21,064 nucleotides of DNA, taken from the NCBI GenBank assembly GCA_035655155.1, contig DASRVH010000057.1, positions 1-21,064 on the forward strand. The letters run 5' to 3'. This DNA comes from Lentisalinibacter sp035655155. Lineage in GTDB: Bacteria; Pseudomonadota; Gammaproteobacteria; Steroidobacterales; Woeseiaceae. The first letter of the stretch is position 1; each line of letters starts with the position of its first letter. Shown one piece after another: positions 1-5,745 of the stretch. Position numbers and translations under genes: made by a program. The notes under the pieces were generated by a model. That model was not told the origin of the DNA. It was given only the letters and a program-made list of their open reading frames with translations, and ran no database searches.

Positions 1-121
1 GGTACCGGCTAGGGAGGCCTCAGGGGAATGCAGGGCGAACGATGTCGTGCCTGATCTGAGCCTACCTTTCCCCTTCAACAATGCTTTCTTCTTGGATGGC
101 GAATGACGCCGGTGGCAGTGG

Positions 122-982
122 TCACCAGTAATTGTCGATCAGGAACTGATTGACGCTGTCGATGTTTTCTTCGTAGCAGGATCGTGCGCCGCATTCACCG
201 CCTGCTTCCCAGTAGGTGGCGGGACGTTGGGTTGCCCGATCGAGTTCTTTCAGTTCCCGTTGTGATTCAGCCAAAGTTTTCTGCCCGGATCGCTGTCCTC
301 TGATCACCGCAATATTGACGGCGTCGGCTTCGCTGGCAACGATCAGAAATTTTTCTGCCTCCACAAATCGGGTACATTTCTTTACGCGGCAATCCCTCAC
401 GTCCACCGCGTGAATTTCACAGATCTGATCGTAGGCGGGAATCGCCTCCCATTTCCCAGGTACTTCTGCCTGACCAGCCGCAGCTAGCGCGCGGATGGTG
501 TACTCCCTCTCCATGCCATAGATACCCTGGCAATGGCGGGCAGCATTGCCCTTTTCGTCAGGCGTATACAGCAGCGGACGATAATTGAAAGATCCGCTTC
601 GGTTGTCGTAATTGCCCTTGCCAACGACGGCGCCGGGCGTGTGGCCCATCTCCCTGCCAAGCCTGTCCGTCATGGTGACGCGCAAGGTCAGATCCCGATT
701 ATTGCCCCGAAACGTCTCGATGGAACCGTATTTACCCACCATGTTCAGACCAACCAGTTCTTCCGGCATGGTGGCCGCTCGCTGCTGTTGAGATTGAATC
801 CTCATCGCGATGACATCGGCAGATAAGGGCACTCGAGCTGCGGGTAAATCCTGGGTTCCGCGCTTCAGCCCGCTGGCGGGGGAGCCGGTCAGGCCGCGCC
901 CTTCGTAGGCAGGCTTCATGGATTGGCCTGTGGCCGGACGGCCGAACATCAGCTGAGTGACATACATCTCTGGTGAATCCAC
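122..982 (-). CDS. Unrecognised protein, probable C-terminal part of a frameshifted gene
   Basis: This frame of 286 residues opens with GTG at 982 inside the end of the preceding gene and has no visible Shine-Dalgarno sequence. Read upstream of the GTG, the same frame stays open for about 20 codons and gives a natural-looking acidic stretch (EHFSNGDSNSSDVDSPEM), suggesting that the true coding sequence enters from the neighbouring frame. The protein is hydrophilic without membrane segments. It has several cysteines toward the C terminus (a CRVKKC pattern near residue 195 and GGECGARSC near residue 260), which fits a periplasmic, disulfide-bonded protein. I cannot assign a family. It may instead be an independent gene with GTG start; the lack of a ribosome site argues against that. 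Confidence 0.5.
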   Translation of the reverse strand: MDSPEMYVTQLMFGRPATGQSMKPAYEGRGLTGSPASGLKRGTQDLPAARVPLSADVIAMRIQSQQQRAATMPEELVGLNMVGKYGSIETFRGNNRDLTLRVTMTDRLGREMGHTPGAVVGKGNYDNRSGSFNYRPLLYTPDEKGNAARHCQGIYGMEREYTIRALAAAGQAEVPGKWEAIPAYDQICEIHAVDVRDCRVKKCTRFVEAEKFLIVASEADAVNIAVIRGQRSGQKTLAESQRELKELDRATQRPATYWEAGGECGARSCYEENIDSVNQFLIDNYW

Positions 983-1461
983 ATCAGAACTGTTGCTGTC
1001 GCCATTGGAAAAATGTTCGTCGATTGAATAAACAGCATGGTGAGGTAGTTGTCATGTTCTCGATCAGGAAACAGCCTGTCTATGACTGCAATCAGATGCT
1101 CGTTAACCAGCGCGGTTTCCTGAGGGTGATAGCGATAGCCTTCCACCTGTTTGCCGAATCGATCGGTCACCTGCTGCTTGATCAGCTGCACCAGCGACCC
1201 ATCCGATCGGGCTTTTCTAAACGCGATGACCCGGAATTGAATATCGTGATCTTTCACCCAGCGCTCGTTGGGATTCTGCAGTTGGTGAGTGGTGACCACA
1301 GCGTAGTAGTAATCTGTGCCATTGGTGTAGATGAGTTTGCCAGGTGGAAGATTGCGCTCACTGAGATGATCGGCACTGGCAGCAGCGGAGTGTATGCAGG
1401 CCGACGTGACGAGCACTTTGAAAAGGAGGGCGACAGTGGCAATGAATCGTTGACTGTCCAT
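949..1461 (-). CDS. Unrecognised exported protein, N-terminal part
   Basis: I do not recognise this 170-residue protein. It begins with a basic and hydrophobic segment (about residues 5-30, ending ASA before DHLSE) that fits a Sec signal peptide, so the product is probably periplasmic. A GGGAG ribosome site sits 8 bases before the ATG, which supports this start. The body (residues 40-140) is mixed and soluble-looking (GKLIYTNGTDYYYAVV). The last roughly 20 residues turn hydrophobic and odd (MATATVLMWIHQRCMSLS) and overlap the next minus-strand frame by 34 bases. That next frame has no ribosome site. Near 1009-1013 there is a run of five T on the coding strand; one extra T would join the two frames into a single protein of about 450 residues. 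I infer a frameshifted gene or a sequence error. Confidence 0.6.
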   Translation of the reverse strand: MDSQRFIATVALLFKVLVTSACIHSAAASADHLSERNLPPGKLIYTNGTDYYYAVVTTHQLQNPNERWVKDHDIQFRVIAFRKARSDGSLVQLIKQQVTDRFGKQVEGYRYHPQETALVNEHLIAVIDRLFPDREHDNYLTMLFIQSTNIFPMATATVLMWIHQRCMSLS

Positions 1462-1555
1462 GCAGTGATCTCCCTGCTGGCCACGGCTTTGGCAATCATC
1501 CTACGGGAAAAGCGTATCCGTCGCATTAACGGGAGGTTTTCCTTCCGCGCGGTCC

Positions 1556-2245
1556 TTATGATGATACTCGTGCCGAGTCTGCGCTGTCATTCGGGACCGG
1601 CAGCAAGGCTTCGATCTCGTCGACCGACGTCGCCTGCGGCGAGTCGGTGAACACAGTCCGGAGGTACGCGTAAGGTTCGATGTCGTTCGCCTTCGCCGTC
1701 CCGATCAGGCTGTAGAGACTGGCACTGGCATTGGCGCCGGCGACAGTGTCGCAGAAGAGGAAGTTTCTTCTGCCAACGACGAACGGCCGGATCACGTTCT
1801 CTGTCAGGTTGTTTTCGATTCCGAGGCGTCCGTCTTCGACGTAGACGATAAGCTTCGGCCACTGCTTGTGGGCGTAGTTCATCGCCTTGCCGAGCGCCGA
1901 GCGTGGCGGCACGATCGGAAGGTTTTCATCGAGCCAGCTCCGGATGTCGGCAAGCAGCGGTGTTGGCCTTTCCTGCCGGACCCGCTGTCGTTATTCCGGT
2001 GCCAAGGCTTTGGTCTCCCGCTCGATCCGGTAAAGATGCTGGATCTTCGCCATCGCCACACCGGCGAGCGAGACCTTGCGCTTTTCGGGCCCGAGCAGGC
2101 CCTGGGCCTTGATCGCTTCGTCGAACTTGCGCCGCACATGCGGCCAGCAGCCGACCGCGCTCAGGCCGTACTCGGCACAGCCCCTGCAGTAGGCTTCATA
2201 GCCATCGTGTTGAATTGCCCCAAACATTGAGCCGAATGCACCGAA
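1556..2245 (-). pseudogene. IS66-family transposase (TnpC) remnant with in-frame stop
   Basis: Two pieces in the same frame match the C-terminal half of IS66 TnpC transposases. The upstream piece has HDGYEAY (the second catalytic Asp of the DDE triad) and GCWPHVRRKFDEA. The downstream piece has ENNLTENVIRPFVVGRRNF, whose E is the third catalytic residue, then SASLYSLIGTAKANDIEPYAYL. They are separated only by a TAA at 1991-1993; codons after it read RQRVRQERPTPLLADIRSW, as expected for the family, so this is a nonsense mutation and not two genes. The N-terminal half (leucine zipper, zinc finger, first Asp) and the tnpA/tnpB partners are absent: family similarity fades near 2245, where IS21-like end repeats begin. 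The remnant cannot encode an active transposase. Confidence 0.85.
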
Positions 2246-2365
2246 TATTTGCATCGTCGATTGACCCGCATCGCTGGCCATATAGACGTTTTCCCTCAGT
2301 CGCTTGGAGCAGACGATCCGGGTCAATACGCGATGCAAATCCCGGGGCAGTTTTCTGTGCAAATC
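2246..2365. repeat. IS21-like end repeats, three 24-bp units
   Basis: Three imperfect copies of a 24-base unit, roughly GATTTGCAYCGNNWATTGACC plus GG, lie here: 2246-2269 on the plus strand, and two perfectly adjacent copies at 2318-2341 and 2342-2365 on the minus strand. Multiple tandem and inverted copies of such a unit resemble the transposase-binding repeats at the ends of IS21-family elements; that assignment is from memory of the family, not a database match. No istA or istB gene is present. The array abuts the truncated IS66 remnant. Confidence 0.55.
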
Positions 2366-2384
2366 AACACACAATGGTCAAGTC

Positions 2385-2412
2385 TTGCAGTCATACGCAG
2401 ATTGCGTATAGT
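2385..2412 (+). promoter_or_regulatory. Toxin-antitoxin promoter with palindromic operator
   Basis: A -35-like TTGCAG (2385-2390) and a -10 TATAGT (2407-2412) are separated by 16 bases. A perfect inverted repeat, ATACGCA-GAT-TGCGTAT (2393-2409), fills the spacer and overlaps the -10. This is where a HigA-type antitoxin would bind to repress its own operon. The -10 ends only 7 bases before the toxin ATG at 2420 and no Shine-Dalgarno is visible, so the transcript would be leaderless or nearly so. Confidence 0.6.
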
Positions 2413-2419
2413 TCTGACG

Positions 2420-2767
2420 ATGAAGACGGTCTTCTGTGAAACGCCGCTGTTCACGCCAGTGATTGGTGACTACCTGACGGATGATAGCTATCGACGTCTT
2501 CAGTATGCGCTGATGCAAAATCCTGAACAGGGCGATCTGATTCCGGGCACGGGCGGCTTTCGGAAGATCCGCTGGGAAGACACCCGCCGCGGCAAAGGTA
2601 AGCGCGGCGGATTGAGAATCATCTACTACTGTTTCGCAAGCGCTCACCAGATCTGATTCTTCACGATTTACGGAAAGAACGAGGCAACCGATCTTACGAC
2701 CGGTGAGAAAAGAGCACTGAAAATGGCCATCCAGGCCGAGCTCGACGCCAGGAGGCAGCGATCATGA
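2420..2767 (+). pseudogene. RelE/HigB-type toxin with premature stop
   Basis: The frame starting at ATG 2420 encodes a RelE/HigB-like mRNA interferase of the kind paired with NadS/HigA antitoxins: GTGGFRKIRWEDTRRGKGKRGGLRIIYY in the middle is characteristic. After 78 residues a TGA (2654-2656) interrupts the frame. Beyond it the same frame runs on as FFTIYGKNEATDLTTGEK to a TGA at 2765-2767 that overlaps the antitoxin ATG by four bases (ATGA), exactly the usual layout. Relatives have a Trp in the IW position, so a TGG to TGA change is the simplest explanation; a second usual Trp (YYW) reads Cys here. Full length would be 115 residues, normal for the family. The toxin is probably inactive, unless UGA is read through. 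Confidence 0.8.
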
Positions 2768-3096
2768 CCACGAAGCGCAAGTTGTTCGATGAACTGATGG
2801 AGGGCGTCGATGCCATGCGGCGCGAACGCGAGGGCAAGATCACGCTCCGCTCGCACGAGGTCGAAGATCTGCCCCCGCTGGAAGTAGACGCTGAACTGAT
2901 CCGGGAAACCCGGGAACGTCTGAACGTCTCCCGCGCCGTGTTCGCCCGGCGTCTGCGTGTTTCTACTCGCACCCTGGAAAACTGGGAACAAGGACGGGCC
3001 CGGCCCAATGCCCAGGCTGCTGCCCTGATCTTAATGGTAAGAAAGTTTCCCGATACGCTCGACAAGCTCAGTGAACTGGGGAACCAGGCTGCATAG
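2764..3096 (+). CDS. HigA/NadS-type antitoxin, XRE-family
   Basis: This 110-residue protein is an antitoxin and DNA-binding autorepressor. A helix-turn-helix of the XRE/HipB type occupies about residues 52-90 (RLNVSRAVFARRLRVSTRTL, then ENWEQGRARPN, the classic recognition-helix and turn pattern). The N-terminal 45 residues, rich in charges and with LPPLEVDAELIRETRE, match the NadS family layout. The start ATG overlaps the end of the toxin frame as ATGA, indicating translational coupling. It is intact while its toxin carries a nonsense codon, so it may now be an orphan antitoxin or a repressor of the palindrome at 2393-2409. The ribosome site would be the purine-rich end of the toxin frame (AGGAGGCAGCG, about 5 to 10 bases upstream). 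Confidence 0.88.
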   Translation: MTTKRKLFDELMEGVDAMRREREGKITLRSHEVEDLPPLEVDAELIRETRERLNVSRAVFARRLRVSTRTLENWEQGRARPNAQAAALILMVRKFPDTLDKLSELGNQAA

Positions 3097-3167
3097 CAAG
3101 CAGAGATTCTGGTCCCGGGTGCAACCCGAATTTCACGGCAAAAAGACTGGAAAACAGGGCGCGACAT

Positions 3168-3293
3168 CGGTGCGTCTTGCCGATAGCCTGAATCCGTAAG
3201 CCGCTCATCCTAAATCGTAAACCCGATCCCTTTCGTCCAATCCATCATCGGCGCAACCTGTATTTCTCGGCTATGTGGGCAGTTATTCATGTG
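3168..3293. repeat. Dispersed repeat, copy A (truncated)
   Basis: This stretch aligns with 5444-5580 (copy C). Shared blocks include CGGTGCGTC, CGATAG, GTAAGC, CCAATCCATCATCGGCGC and ATTCATGTG in the same order and orientation, with scattered mismatches and one gap of about 10 bases. Copy C continues past ATTCATGTG with GCTCATGG, but here the sequence switches to TGTTGATTTGCAC, the IS21-like unit, so copy A seems cut by that element. No coding potential is evident. Nature unknown: a MITE-like or IS-end remnant is possible. Confidence 0.6.
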
Positions 3294-3297
3294 TGTT

Positions 3298-3321
3298 GAT
3301 TTGCACCGAAACTTGATCCGG
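3298..3321 (+). repeat. IS21-like 24-bp end unit, fourth copy
   Basis: This is a fourth copy of the 24-base unit seen at 2246-2365. Together with the preceding TGTGTGTT it repeats, in inverted orientation, the outermost copy at 2342-2365 and its flank (17 identical bases, TGTGTGTTGATTTGCAC). The toxin-antitoxin module lies between these two outward-reading copies. Confidence 0.5.
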
Positions 3322-3671
3322 GGTTTGCCATGCAAGGAATTCCTCGATTGCGGTCAATATTCCGTGCATCTCTACACCGATGCCGGCTTCTCTCGTTTCG
3401 AAGTCATTCCTTTGGCCGGGCCGACGAGCGCAGCCGTGGTTTACAAGTGAAGACGAATATCCGCAAATTGGATCGACTCCGGAAATCACACCTCAGCCTG
3501 CTGCTACAGTCGCTTTGCTTACCATCAAGGCTTTCCAGCGACAGACCAGGAAGCGAGGGTTCGCCTTGTCGCCGGTCTGCCCCCGGAGTATTGTGTACAG
3601 CGGGATGTCGCTCACAGGTCGTCTCACACCATCCAGGCAGTATTTGCCAGTTCCCGAACAGGGGTGACTGC
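3322..3671. other. Non-coding stretch before the barrel protein
   Basis: I see no convincing gene in these 350 bases. The plus-strand frame of the downstream gene is open back to 3330, but its residues there are compositionally unlike a protein and precede a clear signal peptide, so I treat it as chance. The only functional element noticed is the AGGGG ribosome site just before the ATG at 3672. The first part may be degenerate insertion-sequence DNA. Confidence 0.4.
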
Positions 3672-4367
3672 ATGTTCATTCGTCACAGGGTGCTCGAACT
3701 TTCCGTGGTGGTCGCGCTGGGCGCGTCGACGGCTGCAGGGGCACAGGATCTCAACTTCACCTACCTCGAGGGCGGCTACATCGCCGGCTTCGTCAACGAC
3801 GTGGAAGATTCCGGGGCGTTTACAGACGACGGCACGCTCGAGCTCGAGACCGATTCCGGCGGCGGCGGCTTCGTCGCCGGCGCATGGCAGTTCCGGGAGA
3901 ACCTGCACCTGTTCGGTGAGTACTCGTCGACCAGTCAGGAACTGGAGGTCAGCGACGGCATCGACACCGCCGATGGTGAATTCGACGTGGTGCGCTGGCG
4001 GATCGGCGTCGGCTATGCCTACCCGTTCTCGCCAACAGCCAGCTTCTACGGCCGCCTCAGTTTTGACAACGCCGAGTTCAAGGATGTGCAGGTCGCCGGT
4101 TTCGATCTCGACGCCGACGTCGACGACGACGGTATTGGCGGCGAGGTCGGCGTGATCTGGGCGGCGACCCCAGCGCTCCATCTGCAGGGCCACGTGCGCT
4201 ACACGTCGGTCGGCGAGGTCGTTACCGAGGGCTCCGATACCTTCGACTCCGACACTCTGATCGCCCTGAACGGCCGCTGGTACTTCCGGCCGAACATCGC
4301 ACTGATCACTGGCTACGAGTTCGGCAAGATCACCACCTGGAATCTGGGCGTGCGGTTCACGTTCTGA
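3672..4367 (+). CDS. Small outer-membrane beta-barrel protein
   Basis: This protein of 231 residues is predicted to sit in the outer membrane. Residues 1-24 form a Sec signal peptide with cleavage at AGA before QDLNFTYLEGGY. The rest alternates polar and hydrophobic residues in strand-length blocks with turns rich in D and G (DTADGEF, DADVDDDGIGG), and ends in RFTF, the C-terminal aromatic signal for the BAM machinery. This fits the eight-strand OmpA/OmpW-like or 'outer membrane beta-barrel' (OMP_b-brl) class. I chose ATG 3672 because AGGGG lies about 6 bases upstream and the signal peptide starts there, although the frame is open further upstream. It stands alone between repeats A and B; its substrate or role cannot be inferred. 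Confidence 0.8.
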   Translation: MFIRHRVLELSVVVALGASTAAGAQDLNFTYLEGGYIAGFVNDVEDSGAFTDDGTLELETDSGGGGFVAGAWQFRENLHLFGEYSSTSQELEVSDGIDTADGEFDVVRWRIGVGYAYPFSPTASFYGRLSFDNAEFKDVQVAGFDLDADVDDDGIGGEVGVIWAATPALHLQGHVRYTSVGEVVTEGSDTFDSDTLIALNGRWYFRPNIALITGYEFGKITTWNLGVRFTF

Positions 4368-4710
4368 GTTTATCGAGTCCGCTGCCTCTCCCATTTGAGC
4401 GAGCATGGCCGCGAAGCCCCGGCGACTTCCCCCCGGCCCGGACCAACGCGGCGGCCTCCGGACCGCCTCTGCATACCATCGCGATCAATCCCGGCACCGT
4501 TTTGCGAAGAGTGCAAAGGACTCTTGTGCAACCGTCATATCTTCGAGATTCGCCTAGAAACCGATGTGGGCAATCAGGCATGTGGCTCATGGCAGGAATG
4601 TCATAGGGATGCTTAGCCAGCGGATTCTGGCCCTGAAGTCGTGCTCGGCGCTCTGTAAGCTCCCTCGAATGTTCGATTCCGCGCAACGACCTGCAGCTCT
4701 GCGAACCGAC
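4368..4710. other. Intergenic stretch holding repeat B
   Basis: No gene is supported in these 343 bases between the barrel protein and vapC. The only structure found is the partial dispersed repeat at 4564-4613. No clear terminator hairpin with a T-run was seen for either converging gene. Confidence 0.4.
4564..4613. repeat. Dispersed repeat, copy B (partial)
   Basis: The left part (ATGTGGGCA and CATGTG) matches the end of copy A near 3273-3293, and the right part (CATGTGGCTCATGGCAG, then TGTCAT and GGGATGC) matches copy C at 5575-5608. It therefore bridges A and C and shows that all three belong to one family in the same orientation. Confidence 0.55.
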
Positions 4711-5091
4711 TCAACGCTTTCGCCTTGCCCAGAAGCGCACACCGTCAAGACCCTTGAAATCGGCATCCTGGGTCCAGACGATGCCCTGAATCCTCTGTGC
4801 GGTGGCGTAGATTATGCTGTCAGCAAGCGGAAGCTCGTGACGCAGACCCACTGCGGCTGCCCGAAGGGCAAGGGCAGCATCCAGCTCGATGACCTCTCCC
4901 TGCTGCATGACTGCGACATATTTCAAAGCCAACGCCTCGTGGCGTTGCTGGGCGATCCGCTTGAAGACTTCCAGCAACGTGATCGATGGCACCACCAGGG
5001 CGGCCGTATCTTCTATGGCCCCGGCGAAGTGTTCAGCGTTTGGCCCGTCGGCAAAGTACTCCAGCCATGCCGAGGAGTCGACGATATTCAT
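4711..5091 (-). CDS. vapC: VapC-type PIN-domain toxin
   Basis: This 126-residue protein is a PIN-domain ribonuclease, the toxin of a type II VapBC module, which cleaves RNA (often tRNA or rRNA) when free of its antitoxin. The acidic metal-binding residues are all present: D5 (MNIVDSSAWLEY), E41 (SITLLEVFK), D91 (LPLADSIIYATA) and D109 (WTQDADF). Length is normal. The ATG lies 6 bases after the stop of vapB, with AGGA in the gap, so the two are one operon with the antitoxin first. The gene appears intact, unlike the toxin at 2420. Confidence 0.9.
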   Translation of the reverse strand: MNIVDSSAWLEYFADGPNAEHFAGAIEDTAALVVPSITLLEVFKRIAQQRHEALALKYVAVMQQGEVIELDAALALRAAAVGLRHELPLADSIIYATAQRIQGIVWTQDADFKGLDGVRFWARRKR

Positions 5092-5097
5092 CGCGTC

Positions 5098-5304
5098 CTA
5101 GACACGGTCCGCATCTCTCGGTACATCGGTATCCAGGCCCTGGAGAGATCCCCGAAGGCTCCTGGCACTGCGTAACGGAATCAACTCGATGCGGTCTTCG
5201 AACTGCACGACCTGCAGTCGTGTGCCGGGCTTGAGGTTGAGCGATTCGCGCACTTTCAACGGAATCACTATCTGGTATTTCGGAGAGACCTTGGTGGTTT
5301 CCAT
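5098..5304 (-). CDS. vapB: VapB-type AbrB/MazE-fold antitoxin
   Basis: This protein of 68 residues begins METTKVSPKYQIVIP, the swapped-hairpin (SpoVT/AbrB) DNA-binding domain in its usual N-terminal place (residues 1-45, with LKVRESLNLKPGTRLQVV). The C-terminal tail (about residues 46-68) would wrap the VapC toxin. I start at 5304 because AGGGG lies 8 bases upstream; the ATG six codons earlier (5322) has no ribosome site. It is the first gene of the vapBC operon and should repress it together with VapC. Confidence 0.87.
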   Translation of the reverse strand: METTKVSPKYQIVIPLKVRESLNLKPGTRLQVVQFEDRIELIPLRSARSLRGSLQGLDTDVPRDADRV

Positions 5305-5332
5305 GGACCGATCCCCTGCCATCGATCGACTA

Positions 5333-5349
5333 ATCGTTTTACGATATTA
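5333..5349 (-). promoter_or_regulatory. vapBC operator and -10 region
   Basis: A perfect inverted repeat ATCGT-TTT-ACGAT (5333-5345) lies about 30 bases upstream of vapB. On the minus strand a -10-like TAATAT (5349-5344) overlaps it; the best -35 candidate is a weak TGTCGG (5372-5367) at 17 bases. Copies of CGATCGA flank the site on both sides (around 5323-5329 and 5353-5360). The layout suits autoregulation by an AbrB-fold antitoxin complex. Confidence 0.5.
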
Positions 5350-5443
5350 TCATCGATCGAACGGTACCGACAGGCCGCATAGAAAGGCGATCCGTCGTCC
5401 AGGTCCTGCAATCGCGATTTTTCGGGTATTCGGCCGGATACAC

Positions 5444-5608
5444 CGGTGCGTCATTCGTGTAACTTAGCGATAGAATGAATACGTAAGCTGCTGATACTAG
5501 GGAGCTATTCCGACTCCTTCCGCCCAATCCATCATCGGCGCCGAATGAATTTCTTGACGACGGCGGCGATCATTCATGTGGCTCATGGCAGAAGTGTCAT
5601 GGGGATGC
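5444..5608. repeat. Dispersed repeat, copy C (longest)
   Basis: This is the most complete copy: its left 135 bases align with copy A and its right 35 bases with copy B. It sits between vapB and the czcA 3' end, right after the apparent cytochrome remnant at 5638-5745, so it may have been involved in a rearrangement there. I see no gene in it. Confidence 0.6.
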
Positions 5609-5637
5609 GTTCCCGACCTGGCGCCGATCCCGATATT

Positions 5638-5745
5638 TCAGTGCCGGTCGCCGCTCTTCTCCTCCGTGAGTCCCGGAAACCGACTGCCCGCATAATTCAC
5701 GTGACACGCCTGGCAGGCACGGGTCATTTCCTGAAACCACGGGCG
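5638..5745 (-). pseudogene. C-terminal remnant of a c-type cytochrome
   Basis: In a frame different from czcA, and overlapping its last 20 or so bases, the minus strand reads RPWFQEMTRACQACHVNYAG followed by SRFPGLTEEKSGDRH and a stop. CQACH is a CxxCH haem c attachment motif. A CxxCH close to the C terminus preceded by a helix is the pattern of cytochrome c'/c556-type proteins. A TAA stops the frame at 5748-5746, so only about the last 35 residues are present and there is no export signal. An ATG in this frame overlaps the czcA stop as ATGA, so a 29-residue peptide could be made, but without a signal peptide it could not be haem-loaded. I infer a remnant fused to the end of czcA by deletion; chance similarity cannot be excluded. 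Confidence 0.4.

Noticed and set aside
1005..1015. Programmed ribosomal frameshifting at the T-run
   Set aside because: There is no proper slippery heptamer and no obvious downstream structure; a simple indel or sequence error is more likely.
2249..2419. Toxin start upstream of 2420
   Set aside because: The frame is open upstream, but these codons lie in the IS21-like repeats and the promoter/operator; 2420 matches the family N terminus.
3168..5608. Possible integron cassette array, because toxin-antitoxin genes lie between repeats
   Set aside because: The repeats lack the attC core sites (RYYYAAC and GTTRRRY) and the fold expected of attC, the genes differ in orientation, and no integrase is present.
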